The notes under the pieces were generated by a model. It made no database searches. It worked only from the letters and a program-made list of their open reading frames with translations, and was not told where the DNA came from. A program made the translations under genes and the position numbers. Of a DNA stretch of 64,000 nt, positions 34,057 through 44,935 are shown in pieces; position 1 is the first letter of the stretch, and each line of letters starts with the position of its first letter. Origin of the DNA: Rhyacophila brunnea (taxonomy: Eukaryota; Arthropoda; Insecta; Trichoptera; Rhyacophilidae); assembly GCA_022495005.1 (NCBI GenBank), contig JAGYXB010000056.1, forward strand, positions 1,550,001-1,614,000. Reading direction: 5' to 3'.

Positions 34057-34660
34057 TTGAATATAGGTGGATATTCTGATGTTCTTATGAGGTTTCTTAC
34101 AAGCTTATTTTTAGAGCGCGTCCATCAGAAATTTCTTCGATGTCTTTATTTTAAGACATATAACTATTTTCATTTCAATAATTCCTCAAATGATTATTTT
34201 CCTACTGTCTTTCTACAAGGCATGCTTATTTCTTACTCTCTTAAATCTCTTAGGTCACGTATGCTGTTGAGACATTTTTGCCTGTTATTGTGAGGGATGG
34301 TATCCAATCCTGGTGTCCTAAAAAAAATGAATTTACACGCGTCTATCAATTACCTAAGTGGTCGCAGTCATGATCTATTCTGGGTCGGAACCGTTTCCTC
34401 GTGTCAAGCCTATCAGGTACCATTAGCGGGAGGTGCCTACTACTAGTCAATGCGCTACTCAAAGAAATATACATTGTCAGTGAGTGTATTTTGTTTTCGA
34501 AATTTTCTTTTTCTGTATAAAACTGTACCTACTTATATGTTTTTTTTTATCTTCTCTCTTGTGAAAGTAATATTTGTTATTATGTAAATCTCAGATTGTG
34601 AACGTCTCGAATTTAGATTTGTTATGTCCACAAGGTTTTGTTTTCTTAAATAAATAAACG
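34057..34660 (+). pseudogene. Jockey/CR1-like LINE 3' fragment
   Basis: The frame from about 34100 reads ERVHQKFLRCLYFKTYNY, then SYSLKSLRSRMLLRHFCLL. It matches the post-polymerase region of jockey/CR1-like LINEs (V-x-(K/R)-x-FL-(K/R)-x-L-x-x-K-x-Y, then SL-x-x-R-R-x-x-x-L). Past the stop at 34293 a 3' part ends in GTGAACGTCTCGAATTTA and AATAAATAAACGG, words shared with LINE ends at about 37490-37560 and 41960-42065. 5'-truncated. Confidence 0.5.
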
Positions 34661-34669
34661 GTTTCTGTG

Positions 34670-35345
34670 CATGTTTTTGCCAATGGTTTTATATCCCAAA
34701 AATTAAAGAAACATTTTTTTCGCTAAATGTATCTATTATAATATTATACGATCAGTTTTACGCAAAAATTTAAATTCCTAAATCCAAATAATGAATTGCC
34801 TTATTAGGTTTGACAGATTTCATTTCTTTGTAGATATACAGTCAGGGTTTTTTTGTTACGGGTATCAATCAGTTCATAATTATTAATTAACGCATTATTT
34901 TAATATAAGAAATTAATATTTATTATGCCTAGTACAGAAAAATGGTTTAACAAATATAAAGTTTGAGAAGCTATCTTTGGCGCCATTAGTAAATGTCAAA
35001 ATCAGAGTGTCTGCCTCGTCAAAAGTGTTTGAAATGAAAATTTTAATTTGTCTCCATCATTTAATTTAGACATTTCAATTGGGCCCACAATCATTTACGT
35101 AAATTACTGTCTCGATTAATAATAAAGAAAAAATCCCAAAAATAAATTTTATTTATGCCAATTACCAAAAAAGATAAGCTATATATTATATTATTTTTCA
35201 AATCAACAAAATAGTAAACAAAGTAAACTTTTATTGGAATATGTAGGTATATGTTGGAATTTCCCAAATCTCTATACTGTTGATTTTGAAGTGAGAAAGT
35301 AAAATGATGTATAAAACATAATATTATATAAAACATACAGATTTA
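34670..35345. other. AT-rich stretch, nothing supported
   Basis: No gene or repeat supported. Confidence 0.4.
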
Positions 35346-35350
35346 TATTA

Positions 35351-35800
35351 TTAAAACGTTTTTATTAGCTCATATTCTTATTTGTCCGGTGGTTTTTTGT
35401 CAGGTAAATCTTGCAATCGACTTTTAACTAACTTCCCGACTAGCTAGACATTTTAAACTTTTAGAATATATCAGAACACGATGCCAATGCATTCTTTTAA
35501 TATTTTTAGCCATCTTTAAGTAGAATTGAATTCATTTTCAGTTAATTCTGTTTTGTATGAAAAGTTATTTCGGAAGAAATCCGTAATCCAATCCACTATT
35601 ATTGGTTGCTAAAGGGGCGGTCCTGGCAATTCAAATATTAATAATATACGTGCGTTACTATGGAAATCAAAATGACATTTCAGTATTCTATATTTGTTTG
35701 TTTGTTTTTTATTTACTTCATATCAAGTACAAGTTTGAGCATATTGAGCATAATAATTCAACAGAGAATTTAAAAACGTTGTATATAAAAGGTTCTTTTT
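35351..35800 (+). mobile_element. Family A element, copy 1
   Basis: One of six copies (with 36970-37436, 46290-46651, 51043-51449, 55546-55935 and 56743-57194). Left end ACGTTTTTATTAGCTC; right end AAAACGTTGTATATAAAA; so ACAACGTTTTTA is roughly inverted at the ends. Core words: TTTGTCCGGTGGTT, CTTGCAATCGA, TCCCGACTAGCTAGACATTT, CCATCTTTAAG and TTGGTTGCTAA. No ORF. Class unknown, MITE-like. Confidence 0.75.
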
Positions 35801-35884
35801 TAAAAGAATTGGGTGAGATATTTAAATACAACAAATAGAAACAAAGAGTCAAAAATAAAGAATACATAATGAAACATTATGATA

Positions 35885-36590
35885 TTAATTACATATATCT
35901 TTTCTACTAGTTATACAACTGGTCGAAATACATATTAAAAAATATTTCATGAGTGTGATGATGGTTAGGTACATTTCCGAATTCCAGTAGACATTCGGGC
36001 AGACATCAGCCTCGAACGCCTTTGATGTGGTAGGGAAGACGAGAGGAAGGCGAGAAGAGGTTGTTAAAGTGGAGGGGGGAGATAGTTTGGGATTCCAGAG
36101 GTTATCGCGAGTCATCGCAATTCAACCCTAATCAAACTTCCATCAATAAGTACCTACTTGCGCATGTCCGTATTGTACCGGGTGTTCATAATATTAACAA
36201 ATCAGATTTTTGTAAATTATATTTTTTATAATCGGTATTTATATACTGCCTAAGCTCACACTCACACTATGTTGGTCGACCAAAAAATGGTAAAAGAAGT
36301 ATTCACAAGACAAAGAATTAACTCTGGGAAATGATCGAGCTTTTGAAAGAAAAATCGCCCGTCATATTTTTCGACAAATCAGAGCAGAAACAATAATTAT
36401 TGAAGGAAAAATACGACAATAGACTTGACTATCTGTATCACTCTTCCAGTGTAGTTTAATCAATCAAGAATAGGAAACTACGCAGGTTAGGTAAAGTGTG
36501 CCGTACGAATATCCTAAAGGGTAAAAAGAATAATATTCAAAGGCTATAACGTCCCTAGGTCCCCTTTCATTTTTAGTTTCAAATTATATG
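35885..36590. other. Stretch without a supported gene
   Basis: A G/A-rich patch at 36030-36090 and chance ORFs only. Confidence 0.4.
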
Positions 36591-36860
36591 AATATTTGTA
36601 CCAATTACCTATGATTATTATTATTATTTATCTTTGGCTTTCTTAAACAGACAAATATACCATTATGATACTGATAATTATCTTAGAAATAGAGAGCATC
36701 AGTTGTTTATTCTCCCAATGTGCAGAACCAACCTGCCAATGGTAATGCCAATTGGGAGGGTGATAACTATGTTCAACCAAATTGCTTCGGGTGTCACAAT
36801 ATATTCCACTTGCGTGAGGTGAGTTTGGGTGGATGCTATTTTATAAATACTTAAAATAGG
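36590..36860 (+). pseudogene. Jockey/CR1-like LINE tail, related to the copy at 62.3 kb
   Basis: Reads DNYLRNREHQLFILPMCRTN, then LPMVMPIGR. The minus-strand LINE at about 62294-62500 reads NYLRNRGHPLFVLPRCRTN, then LPLVMPIGR, and the DNA continues to match past the stop (ATATATTCCACTTGCGTGA). It is the C-terminal end of LINE ORF2. Only the last ~45 codons and part of the 3'UTR are present. Confidence 0.65.
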
Positions 36861-36969
36861 GTCTCCTTAACAAACTCGGTGTACTTCTTTGAATTTATAT
36901 ACCTATATGTAAAATTGTATTTTCACTGCTTTTTTATGTTTATATTGTGTTCTCATTTTATATTTCCAT

Positions 36970-37436
36970 TTTATTAGCTCGTATTCTTGTTTGTCCGGTG
37001 GTTGTTTGTCCAGTACAAATCTTGCAATCGATTTTAAGTAGCTTCCCGACTAGCTAGACATTTTAAACTTTTAGAATATATCAGAACACGATGCCAATGT
37101 ATTTTTTTAATACTTTTAGCCATCTTTAAGCAGAATTGAATTCATTTTCAGTTACTTCTGTTTTGTATGCAAAGTTATTTCAGAAAAAAATCCGTAAAAA
37201 GTAAGACTATTATTGGTTGATAAGGGGGTGGTCATAGCAACTAAATTATTAATATATACGTGCGTTACTATGGAAATCAAAATGAAATGTCAAAATGACA
37301 TTTCAGTATTCTATATTTGTTTGTTTTTTATTTACTTCATATCATGTACAAGTTTGAGCATAATATTGATCATTATAATTCAATAGAAAATTTTAAAACG
37401 TTGTATATAAAAAGTTCTTTTTATCTTGTAATTATT
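36970..37436 (+). mobile_element. Family A element, copy 2
   Basis: Closest relative of copy 1, with a duplicated AAATG-type segment (ATGAAATGTCAAAATGACAT). The right end extends to TTTTTATCTTGTAATTATT. Confidence 0.75.
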
Positions 37437-37449
37437 TATCCTTTTATTA

Positions 37450-37565
37450 CTTTTGTTTTTGTTTCTTCTTTATAATAATATTTTATGTCATGTTGTGAAC
37501 GTCTTGAACTTGTATGTTATGTATGTACTTTATGTAAAAATTAATAAATTTAATTGAATTACAAC
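37450..37565 (+). repeat. LINE 3'-end fragment
   Basis: GTCATGTTGTGAACGTCTTG followed by TAAATTAATAAATTTAATTG is shared with 41960-42065 and 34590-34660. This is the 3'UTR end of the jockey/CR1-like LINE. Confidence 0.45.
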
Positions 37566-38103
37566 CGTAAAAGAAATATTATTTATTGGTTATGTTATTT
37601 ATGAACCCCCGCGTAGATATATTAATAATAACATGAAGGCTGTATTTACCACTGCCTTCGGAATAGACGTTATGCGAGAATTATTATTTTTAAATTTGTA
37701 CATTCGACTAATGGTGATACTATAATATTATTCCAATCTCTTTCCACTAATGAGACCCGAGGTGGTTTAATGTTCAAAAATATATTACGTTTCCAATCAA
37801 ACAATTACGAGCTTAGACCTACTTAGCTCATTTTTAGACACTAACGAGAGTATTTTAAATAAGTGACTTAACTATAAAATATACTATTGTTATTAGACGT
37901 TATCGATATCTTTTACATGTATTGATATAATCTAACTTCCAAATAAATATATTTCTGTACCCTACACAAAATTTCGCAAAAATTACTGAACCGATTTTGA
38001 TGGTAGATGGCTTTAATGAAAGATATGGGTGCAAATATCGGGGAATTATAAAATGTATTTGTATTATAAATGCCAAGCAAACGAACAAGGTCAAGATAGT
38101 ACA
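37566..38103. other. AT-rich stretch, nothing supported
   Basis: No feature supported. Confidence 0.4.
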
Positions 38104-38111
38104 TCTAGATT

Positions 38112-38708
38112 TCGGTGGCAAAGGGTGGAGATAGGCTGTCAAGATGCGACATAAATATTCCACAATAAACTTTGTCAGTCATACGTATTATTGTTTTCAT
38201 TGAAATAAGTCTACAGTTTACACATGGTGTTGTTTAGTTTTAAAAAAATAATTAAACCATACCTAAACCAAACGATAATAGTTTTGGTATATTTTGGGCG
38301 ATACGACAAAATTGTGTACACCTTTTCATTCAAACTGATTTGTTTTCGTTAGAATAAAAATACATACCTATTACACATATTGTTGGTTCTTTAAATTTAT
38401 TAAGCCCTGCCTAAACCAAACTATATTAAATTGATGAAAAAATATTATTCTATCTATAAAATATCCAAAGTATGATTTAATTGCATAATTTTAGAAATAT
38501 TATAGATATATGAGTATTTTTGACTATTAAGTATCTATTATGGCTTGGTACGCAGGGTTTAATTGAACTTTTAAAACTAACCAACAGCATCAGCTGTTAA
38601 TTATTGTAGTCTTATTTCAATGAAAACAAATATGTATGACATACCAAGTTTAGTGTGTACCTACTATTTATGGCGGATCATAACAGCCTACTTCCACCCT
38701 TTGCCACT
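38112..38708. mobile_element. Family D element, copy 1 (most complete)
   Basis: About 597 bp with very long, imperfect TIRs. The ends are GGTGGCAAAGGGTGGA and, inverted, AGTGGCAAAGGGTGGA; further in, AAACTTTGTCAGTCATACGT-type and AAACCCTGCGTACCAAGCC-type words occur in both arms. Flanks TCTAGATT and GCTAGATT (38104-38111 and 38709-38716) fit an 8-bp TSD at 7 of 8. The consensus end CAGTGKCGAAGGGTGG (from other copies) is hAT-like. Confidence 0.75.
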
Positions 38709-38751
38709 GCTAGATTGAGGATATTTTTCCAACAAGTCACAAGTATTAGAT

Positions 38752-38985
38752 ATCATCATCATCATCATCAGCCTGAATCTATCCACTGCTGGATGAAGGC
38801 CTCTTCAAGTTGCTTCCACTTCTCTCGGTCCTGTGCATTGCGTTGCCACGTACTTCCGCAGAACTTTATCATTTCATCGATCCAAAGGCCTCTAGGTCTA
38901 CCTTGTGGACGTTTTGTACTTCTTGGATACCACTGGATGACTAGATTTGTCCAACGATTGTCTCTTCTTCGAGCTATGTGATTAT
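38752..38985 (-). pseudogene. RTE-type LINE C-terminal tail
   Basis: On the minus strand the frame reads RRRDNRWTNLVIQWYPRS, then KRPQGRPRGLWIDEM, AQDREKWKQLEEAFIQQW and IDSG, then stops before a (TGA)n tail (ATCATCATC on +, 38752-38768). GRPxxxWxDxM and AQDRxxWxxLEEAFxxQW are the classic end of RTE-clade LINE polymerases in insects, and the TGATGA microsatellite tail also fits. 5'-truncated. The + strand ORF over this segment is a shadow. Confidence 0.75.
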
Positions 38986-39034
38986 GAGATTATGTGATTT
39001 TTTTAGACAAATATTTGTATCGAATGGCAACCAG

Positions 39035-39105
39035 AACGGGAATTGAACCAACAGTTATCGAAATCTGGATGGTGCGTTTTATCAATAATCTTCCACTCTA
39101 GTCCA
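39035..39105 (-). repeat. tRNA-like SINE fragment
   Basis: On the minus strand GTTGGTTCAATTCCCG is a B box after a D-arm-like stretch (GTGGAAGATTATTGATAAAACG). Diverged. Confidence 0.35.
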
Positions 39106-39199
39106 CAATCAGCAGGCTTGGTTTATTTGAATTTTAAAAACTAACAAACACTATCTACAGTCTACACGTTTAGTCATAGTTCAATGAAAACAAATACAA

Positions 39200-39600
39200 A
39201 CATAATTTTAAAACATTTCTGAAAAAATATATTATAACCAATAGAAAAAATATTTTTTTGGAAAAAAAATACGACACCCAGCAGGAACCAAACCTGCATT
39301 TCTCGGGATTCGTGCCCATGCACATCGACCACCATGCTATCGTATCTAGTTGCGACAAACTTTAACTAAAATGGCTCTTACACTACTCTTGATGCGCTTT
39401 CCAAATTGAGTTATTATTGGCAATCGGCTTTCGTATTTTAAATCAAAGTAGGTATTAATTACTTTAATTACTAACCGACGTCACGGATCACTCCAAGATT
39501 TTTATGTTGTAACTTACTTGAACTTGCTTAATTTAATTAACTATTTTTTTATTCAACGAATTGCTGGGTGTTTTTTTTCTTATATATTCGCTCGAAAGTG
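39200..39600 (-). mobile_element. tRNA-derived SINE X2
   Basis: Minus-strand tRNA-like head at about 39280-39350 (GGTTTGGTTCCTGCTGGG B-box region) with a tail matching 30315-30500: GAGTTA-TT-GGCAATCGG, AAAGTA, ACTTTAATTACTAACCGACG and TCACGGATCACTCCAA. More diverged than X1. Confidence 0.65.
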
Positions 39601-39682
39601 TTTTGAAAATTATGAATGTTCAATATAAGGAATGTTACATTCTTAAATCTTGTGAATTATTCGTTGAATAATTATATTTTTT

Positions 39683-39787
39683 CAAGAAATGAAAATATAA
39701 TTAATATTAAATTCTACAGGTTGTAGAATGTAGAATGTAGAATGTACAACCTGTAGAATTTAATATTAATTATATTTTCATTTCTTG
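39683..39787. repeat. Perfect 43-bp inverted repeat with tandem-repeat loop
   Basis: Left arm 39683-39725 and right arm 39745-39787 match at 43 of 43 positions. The 19-bp spacer is GAATGTAGAATGTAGAATG, a short tandem array (unit TAGAATG). It lies inside the family D/SINE composite. Perfect arms in otherwise decayed DNA mean a recent event. Confidence 0.9.
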
Positions 39788-39934
39788 TAAAATGGAATTC
39801 TACCAAGTAAATTCTAACTCAATTAATATATTTTTTCAATTGAAAATAAATACGTTTGACTGATAAAGTTTGGTGAGCACTATTTATGTCGGATCTTAAC
39901 AGCGTACTTCCACCCTTTGCCAGCGTAGTATAGT

Positions 39935-40377
39935 TAGGTACCTATATAGTAGGTACCTACGGTTACATGTAAATTGTACGCAAAACATTTCACCGCTGCA
40001 CAGTTCGCCATGAGCTTTCTTATCGGAAAAAGATAGCCATAAACTCCAATTTTATTAGATTCAATATGAACATTAATTCAATTTTCATAGCTGATTTTGG
40101 CCAAATTCATGAATTCAAGAATGAAAGCCTAACCTAACTTAACAAATAATCTAGTAGGTATATCGGCTATTTTCAAAATTTGTTTGCTCCTGGCTTCCTG
40201 TAAAGTGTAAACCGACAAAAACCGTGTTTTATTTAGACATGAATTTTATGTCAGTAATATACGACACAAAGAGGTTGGACGGTCTTTAATATAGGGCCAT
40301 ATATTATTTCCGATACAACATATCACGATGAAGTTTGATACGGTGAACTGCATACGTATAAGTTTCCGGACATGCTT
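39935..40377 (-). repeat. Family F repeat, copy 3
   Basis: Reverse complement of copies at 59-450 and 22714-23140. It is followed at 40378 by family J, as at the start of the window. Confidence 0.8.
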
Positions 40378-40440
40378 CCCGTGGGAGTAGGCAGGTCATG
40401 GTTGCTTAGGGGTGGTAAATTATAATGGGCGGCGAATTAA
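40378..40440 (+). repeat. Family J fragment joined to family F
   Basis: CCCGTGGGAGTAGGCAGGTC and TTGCTTAGGGG match J ends. The CAGTGACGT tip is replaced by the F end, with the same breakpoint as at 1-58. Confidence 0.6.
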
Positions 40441-40529
40441 GGAAAAATATTACAATTTTTAAGAACAATGGGGGTTCCCGTGAAGTAGACGATGCCATCG
40501 ATTCATGTTATGAATGAATGAATGATGAT

Positions 40530-40655
40530 AAATGTTATGTCAGTAGGTACTATACGACCCAAAAAGGTTGGACGGTATTATTTTCGATACAACATTTAAC
40601 GGTGAAGTCTGAAACGGTGAACTGCATACGCACAAGTTTCTGGACACGATATAGT
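40530..40655 (-). repeat. Family F repeat, copy 4 (end only)
   Basis: ATGTCAGTAGGTACTATACGACC, GGTTGGACGGT, GTGAACTGCATACG and AAGTTTCTGGACACG: the first ~120 bp of F, inverted. Confidence 0.7.
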
Positions 40656-40879
40656 AGAGTTGCTTCTTCATAACTTTGCACTCCCAGCTCTAGGATGAAA
40701 ATGATGGAAAATATTATTCTAAACATATTTTTTTACATAAATTACTTACTAAATTTATTAATACAGGTGAATATCCTTTCATATAATTTGATGCGAGGTA
40801 ATTAGGCAAAGAGGCGATTCAGTGTAGTAAAAAGTTCAAAAAAATTGCCAAGTTATAAAACGTATACTCTACTCTTCTG

Positions 40880-41016
40880 CAACATCTTCTTGGCTACGAT
40901 TCTAGGCGCTGTTGTCTACTAAATGGGAGAAGCTTGTTAGTTTATAATAGAAGTGCGGTTAAAAATGGGCGGAGCATGTTAGTTCACAGTTTTAACACGT
41001 AGCCAAGAAGATGTTG
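40880..41016. mobile_element. Very short MITE, family Y
   Basis: A perfect 19-bp inverted repeat (CAACATCTTCTTGGCTACG at 40880-40898, inverted at 40998-41016) bounds 137 bp containing repeated ATGGGxGxAGCxTGTTAGTT words. TSD not seen. Confidence 0.65.
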
Positions 41017-41035
41017 GTGGTGAGTACATAAAGAT

Positions 41036-41600
41036 GGTTTTGAATGTAGAATGTACAGCAGCTATGTAGTTTTGTTCCTCGCAGTTTGATGTTTAATTGA
41101 AATTTCTTGCTTCAATTATTACGCGTTTTGGTGCTATGGATATCAGCAGAATGGCGTGAAATATAAATTCATAATTTAAAACACGTCGTTTTATATCTTA
41201 TTAAACGTGTTCGCGGCGGTGAAAAAAATAATAATTTATGAACAGTAATATTTCTTCGCATGTTTGTATTATTTTGTGTGAGAAAAAAAACGGAGGCGTG
41301 TTGATTTCGGCCGATGACAGTGCACTAAATGGAGACAGATAAAAAAAATGGACGAGAGGTGAAAAAAAATTGTACCATCAGTCCGGGTCCAGGTTGATTA
41401 CAATTTCAAAAATTAATAGTCGATATTAAATTGAAAAATCTCCCACTCGTTTGGGGCTCGTTTATTGGCCATTCGACCACATTATAGCGTGAAATTAATT
41501 GAGGTGTTACGAATAACAATTTGACTAGATGTTTTCTGGTAAGAATAAATTAACCATCAATATTATAGGTATACCTAGTTAATATTAGTAAACAAATGAA
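41036..41600. other. Stretch without a supported gene
   Basis: No feature supported. Confidence 0.4.
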
Positions 41601-41604
41601 CATT

Positions 41605-41700
41605 AACCTCCAGATGGAGTAGTGCTTGAGCTCATCCATTTCAAAAGTATAATATGTGAATTCAAATCCCGTGTCTGCAAAAAACCACAATTTGATCCAG
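41605..41700 (+). repeat. tRNA-like SINE fragment
   Basis: CAGATGGAGTAGTGCTTGAGC (A-box-like) and GAATTCAAATCCCG (B-box-like) at tRNA-type spacing. No acceptor stem. Confidence 0.35.
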
Positions 41701-41734
41701 AGAAAATGTCCATTGGGATGGGAGAATAGCTGAA

Positions 41735-42065
41735 AAGTGAAAAGCTTTCCTCGTTAGAAGTATGTCACCAGTAGAAAATTACAGGCCAGTAGCTATTTTC
41801 TCTGGACCACCAAAGTTCTTGATATGATCATGCACAACATGATTTCTCCAAAAATTGAGTCACTTATAATAAACGAACAGCATTGATTTAAAGCAGGCCT
41901 GATGGTATTTCTGTTTCTATAATACTGTTTTAATTTTTAATAATATTTCTTTGTTTCTAAATGTCATGTTGTGAACGTCTTAAATTAATAATTTGTTAGT
42001 GCCATTTTGTTTTGTTACTACCGCAAAGTAGTTATAGAATTCTATTTTTGGAAATAAATTTTAAG
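41735..42065 (+). pseudogene. Jockey/CR1-like LINE fragment: RT block plus 3' end
   Basis: Two frames read consecutive parts of the reverse transcriptase: MSPVENYRPVAIFSG, then (shifted by one base and after a stop) IMHNMISPKIESLIINEQH and FKAG. The NYRPVAI...NEQHxFKxG pattern is RT block 1-2 of jockey-like LINEs. After about 41910 it jumps to the element's 3'UTR (TCATGTTGTGAACGTCTTAA, GGAAATAAATTTT), so the catalytic core is deleted. Frameshift and stops make it a dead copy. Confidence 0.6.
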
Positions 42066-43485
42066 GTGATAGCCAGTATTTTTATTATACTTATCATTCA
42101 CTTTTACGTAGGTATATCAAGTACTAAATTATAAATTCATACTAAAAAGTATATTCAGTTGGGGATGATTTTATCCAGCAGTTGTGATGATGATCACTTT
42201 GCTTCTTCTTATAGAGAGAATACCTTAATATTCATTTGATGAAAAAATATTCTCGCAAAGTTTCCATGGAAACCGATTTAATAAAATGATAACATTAAAT
42301 TTTCAAAAATGGCAATCAAGTGCAAACACCTTTGCTAATCTTTCTAGGAGAAATGATGACACAATTGAAAATATTAAGAAACTTAATGGATTTTTTTATA
42401 TCTCAAGTTCTAGGAAATAAGAAATTGATGTTTGCATTTATTTTGTCGTGATTGTTACATGAATTTTAAGGCAAATCTGTATCATTTATTTAAAGAAAAG
42501 TGAAGGTATGCAGATAGTAGATGATATTATGTAAGTAGGTATCTATATCAATAAAAAAAGTTGCTTCATGTAAAAGAGGTGTCCAAAACTACACAGTGTT
42601 GTACAGATTTAATTTAATACATCTATAGTTTTTAGTAGTTGCAAGTTAAGAGACGGAGAGACATATGGCAATGACTGATTTTGAGGTCCCCTAACGATTA
42701 AAAATAAAATAAAAACCAAACTACCAGTGTACCCATTACAATATGAATTTACCTATATATTTTTTCCTTAGAAACTTTAACTAAAAATATGTACCTACTT
42801 ACTTATTAGCTTGAGTGATTTTGTTATTAGCCACTTTGATGTTAGTTGCAGGTATTTTGTTATGCTTTGCATAATATTCTATAGGTAATCTATTTGTGAG
42901 AAATACCTATACGTATTTTTAAGATTTTGGAAGATATTATTTAATAATTGTATGACTAGTTTGAGCTGTTTCGAGGCCCCATTTAAATTATATGATGAAT
43001 CGACTTTATAATTTGCGTCAAAGAAGCGTCAGTTCAAAACTGATACGTATTAATAATTCATAAGATGAGTTTTAACCTTTCTCTCTGTATCTAATTGCAA
43101 TGGTACATTTTGTGTTTTTATTATAAAACAATAAAAATGCGCGGTTGATAATCGAATCGAATATAAACTTATGTAGTTATTATTTAAATATATTAATTAA
43201 TATGAAATTGAAAGTTATTTTTATTAAGAAGGTAGGCTTTAAATAATTGCCTAGTAAGGACTCTTTGCCACTGCAGAAAGGCGTAGAGTAGAGACATAAT
43301 ATTATATTATCTGTATATATATCTATATAAAAGCGTTTTCGTACAACTTACTTATATAGACGTTATATAGACGTTGTCAGTTGGGGTAATATACAAAGGT
43401 ATTTAAATTATCATAGTTATATGTATATCGTATATATATGTGTGGTAACGATTCGAAGAATTGTGGAATTTATCACTCGAAATGG
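42066..43485. other. AT-rich stretch, nothing supported
   Basis: Only a short word (AAGGTAGGCTTTAAATA near 43230) shared with 50140-50160. Confidence 0.45.
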
Positions 43486-43489
43486 TAGT

Positions 43490-43760
43490 GTCAAATCCTT
43501 AAAGCCCTCGCGTTGAGCGCGCGGACAGGCCACGGATTTATCAAGCGGATGACGCATGAATCAAAGAAAATACCATCAGTCAGCCGCTCAGGTTATCCGT
43601 CATGAGGTGAGAGGAGCACTAATGTTGGCGGCCATTAGTAGTAGGGTAAGGTGGAATTTGTGATGAGGAAGGAGCGCGTCACATTCACGATGGCGATGCT
43701 GAGGCGACTTCGCGGCTGCAGGAATTCGAGAGATCCTCCGAAGACATCAGACGTCACTAT
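43490..43760. promoter_or_regulatory. CpG-rich patch, possible regulatory region
   Basis: GC- and CpG-rich against AT-rich flanks, with CGCGTTGAGCGCGCGGAC, GTTGGCGGCCATTAG (a GCCAT core, as at 2778 on the other strand) and GGAGCGCGTCAC. Small ORFs have no recognisable product. A host promoter or enhancer, or a decayed GC-rich repeat. Confidence 0.3.
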
Positions 43761-43839
43761 AAGAGTAGAAGCAGGTGGGAAATTACGTTATCCACCAGAA
43801 ACGATATTGTTTATCAATAATAATTTAATTATTTAAAAA

Positions 43840-44820
43840 AAAAATTACTCGAGTAACATGAAAATTTTCGGCAGAGGAAAGACCGTCATTTTAATCGACA
43901 AACAAAATTAAAATCAAAAGTAATGGGGAGAATTATTAATCTATTTATTTCGATTAGTAAATAGGGAATGCTACTCATAACACCATTCTGGCCATTGGGT
44001 TAGTAATATTTTTGTGTCTATATATAGATACCCATATCGTGTGGTGCTGCCAAAAGTTGGTAAGTCGAAGCTCAAACAATTGAAAGTCATCTGATATAGG
44101 TATTATAGAACATGCACATAAAGCACAAAGAAATTAGCATTATGCCTGATTTTAGAGGGCATACCTTAAATTAAAATTACTCACTACAACAACATGATTT
44201 CGAGACTTAAACCGCACGATATATAAAAAATAAAATTATAATTATGGACGAAAACAATAAGTAATATTATATTTTTGTTATGGCATTAAAAAAATGTCAA
44301 TTTTTAGGTAAATATATGTAACGTATGAACAAAAATATGTCGGATTCAGAGATCTTTTGAAAATTAGGAAAATTAGATTTTAATTAAATATTTTTTTTTG
44401 ATGAAAAGCCGATGCAAAAGTTTTGCAGATTAGGTAGAAAACATCTAACGATAATTTAGAAAAACACCCTTATTGCAATGTAGGTAGAGATAAACTTTAC
44501 CTACCTACTATATGTGGGTATTTTTATAAATTCATTTTGTCCTTCACCCGTATACGTCGTTAGCAGAATATGACAATAATGATACTTATATATAAGTACA
44601 TAATATATGAAAAGACTGGATCGCAGATTTGGAATAATGACTATTATTGCAAAGTAATTAGATTTAATTTTCAAACCACATTCATCAGAAAATAATAAAA
44701 TTTGTGTGAGTGGGTTTTTGCAGACACAGAATTCTAAATGCAGACTATTTTATGAAGTTATTATTCACATTCAGTTATTATATCAATGAATGTGGATATT
44801 GAAATATTACTTTTACGTAA
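43840..44820. other. AT-rich stretch, nothing supported
   Basis: No feature supported. Confidence 0.45.
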
Positions 44821-44824
44821 GTAA

Positions 44825-44935
44825 CTGGTTCTGTAGCTTGATAGATTAAGCACTCGCCCGGCAAGCGAAAGTCAAGTGGTTGAATCGGATAATCTGGGAT
44901 ATTTATAATTTGTGTGTTCATAGGGCTGTTCCAAT
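44825..44935 (+). repeat. tRNA-like SINE head
   Basis: TCTGTAGCTTGATAGATTAAGC resembles a D arm/A box and GTGGTTGAATCGG a B box. A TTTATAATTTGTGTGTTC tail follows. Not a tRNA gene, as no acceptor stem can form. Confidence 0.4.

Larger units (their letters stand above)
39113..39925. mobile_element. Family D element, copy 5, split by SINE X2
   Basis: The D arm (TTTGAATTTTAAAAACTAAC, ATGAAAACAAATAC) is interrupted at 39196 and resumes at about 39838 (GAAAATAAATACGTTTGACT) to the end at CCCTTTGCCAGCG. The repeated GAAAAYAAATAC on both sides looks like the TSD of the inserted unit. Confidence 0.65.

Noticed and set aside
35885..36115. 76-codon antisense ORF
   Set aside because: No motif recognised and the region has no other gene-like signal.
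38655..38981. 108-codon + strand ORF with a His run
   Set aside because: The His run is the ATCATC tail read on the wrong strand. The minus strand gives the RTE-type C-terminus.
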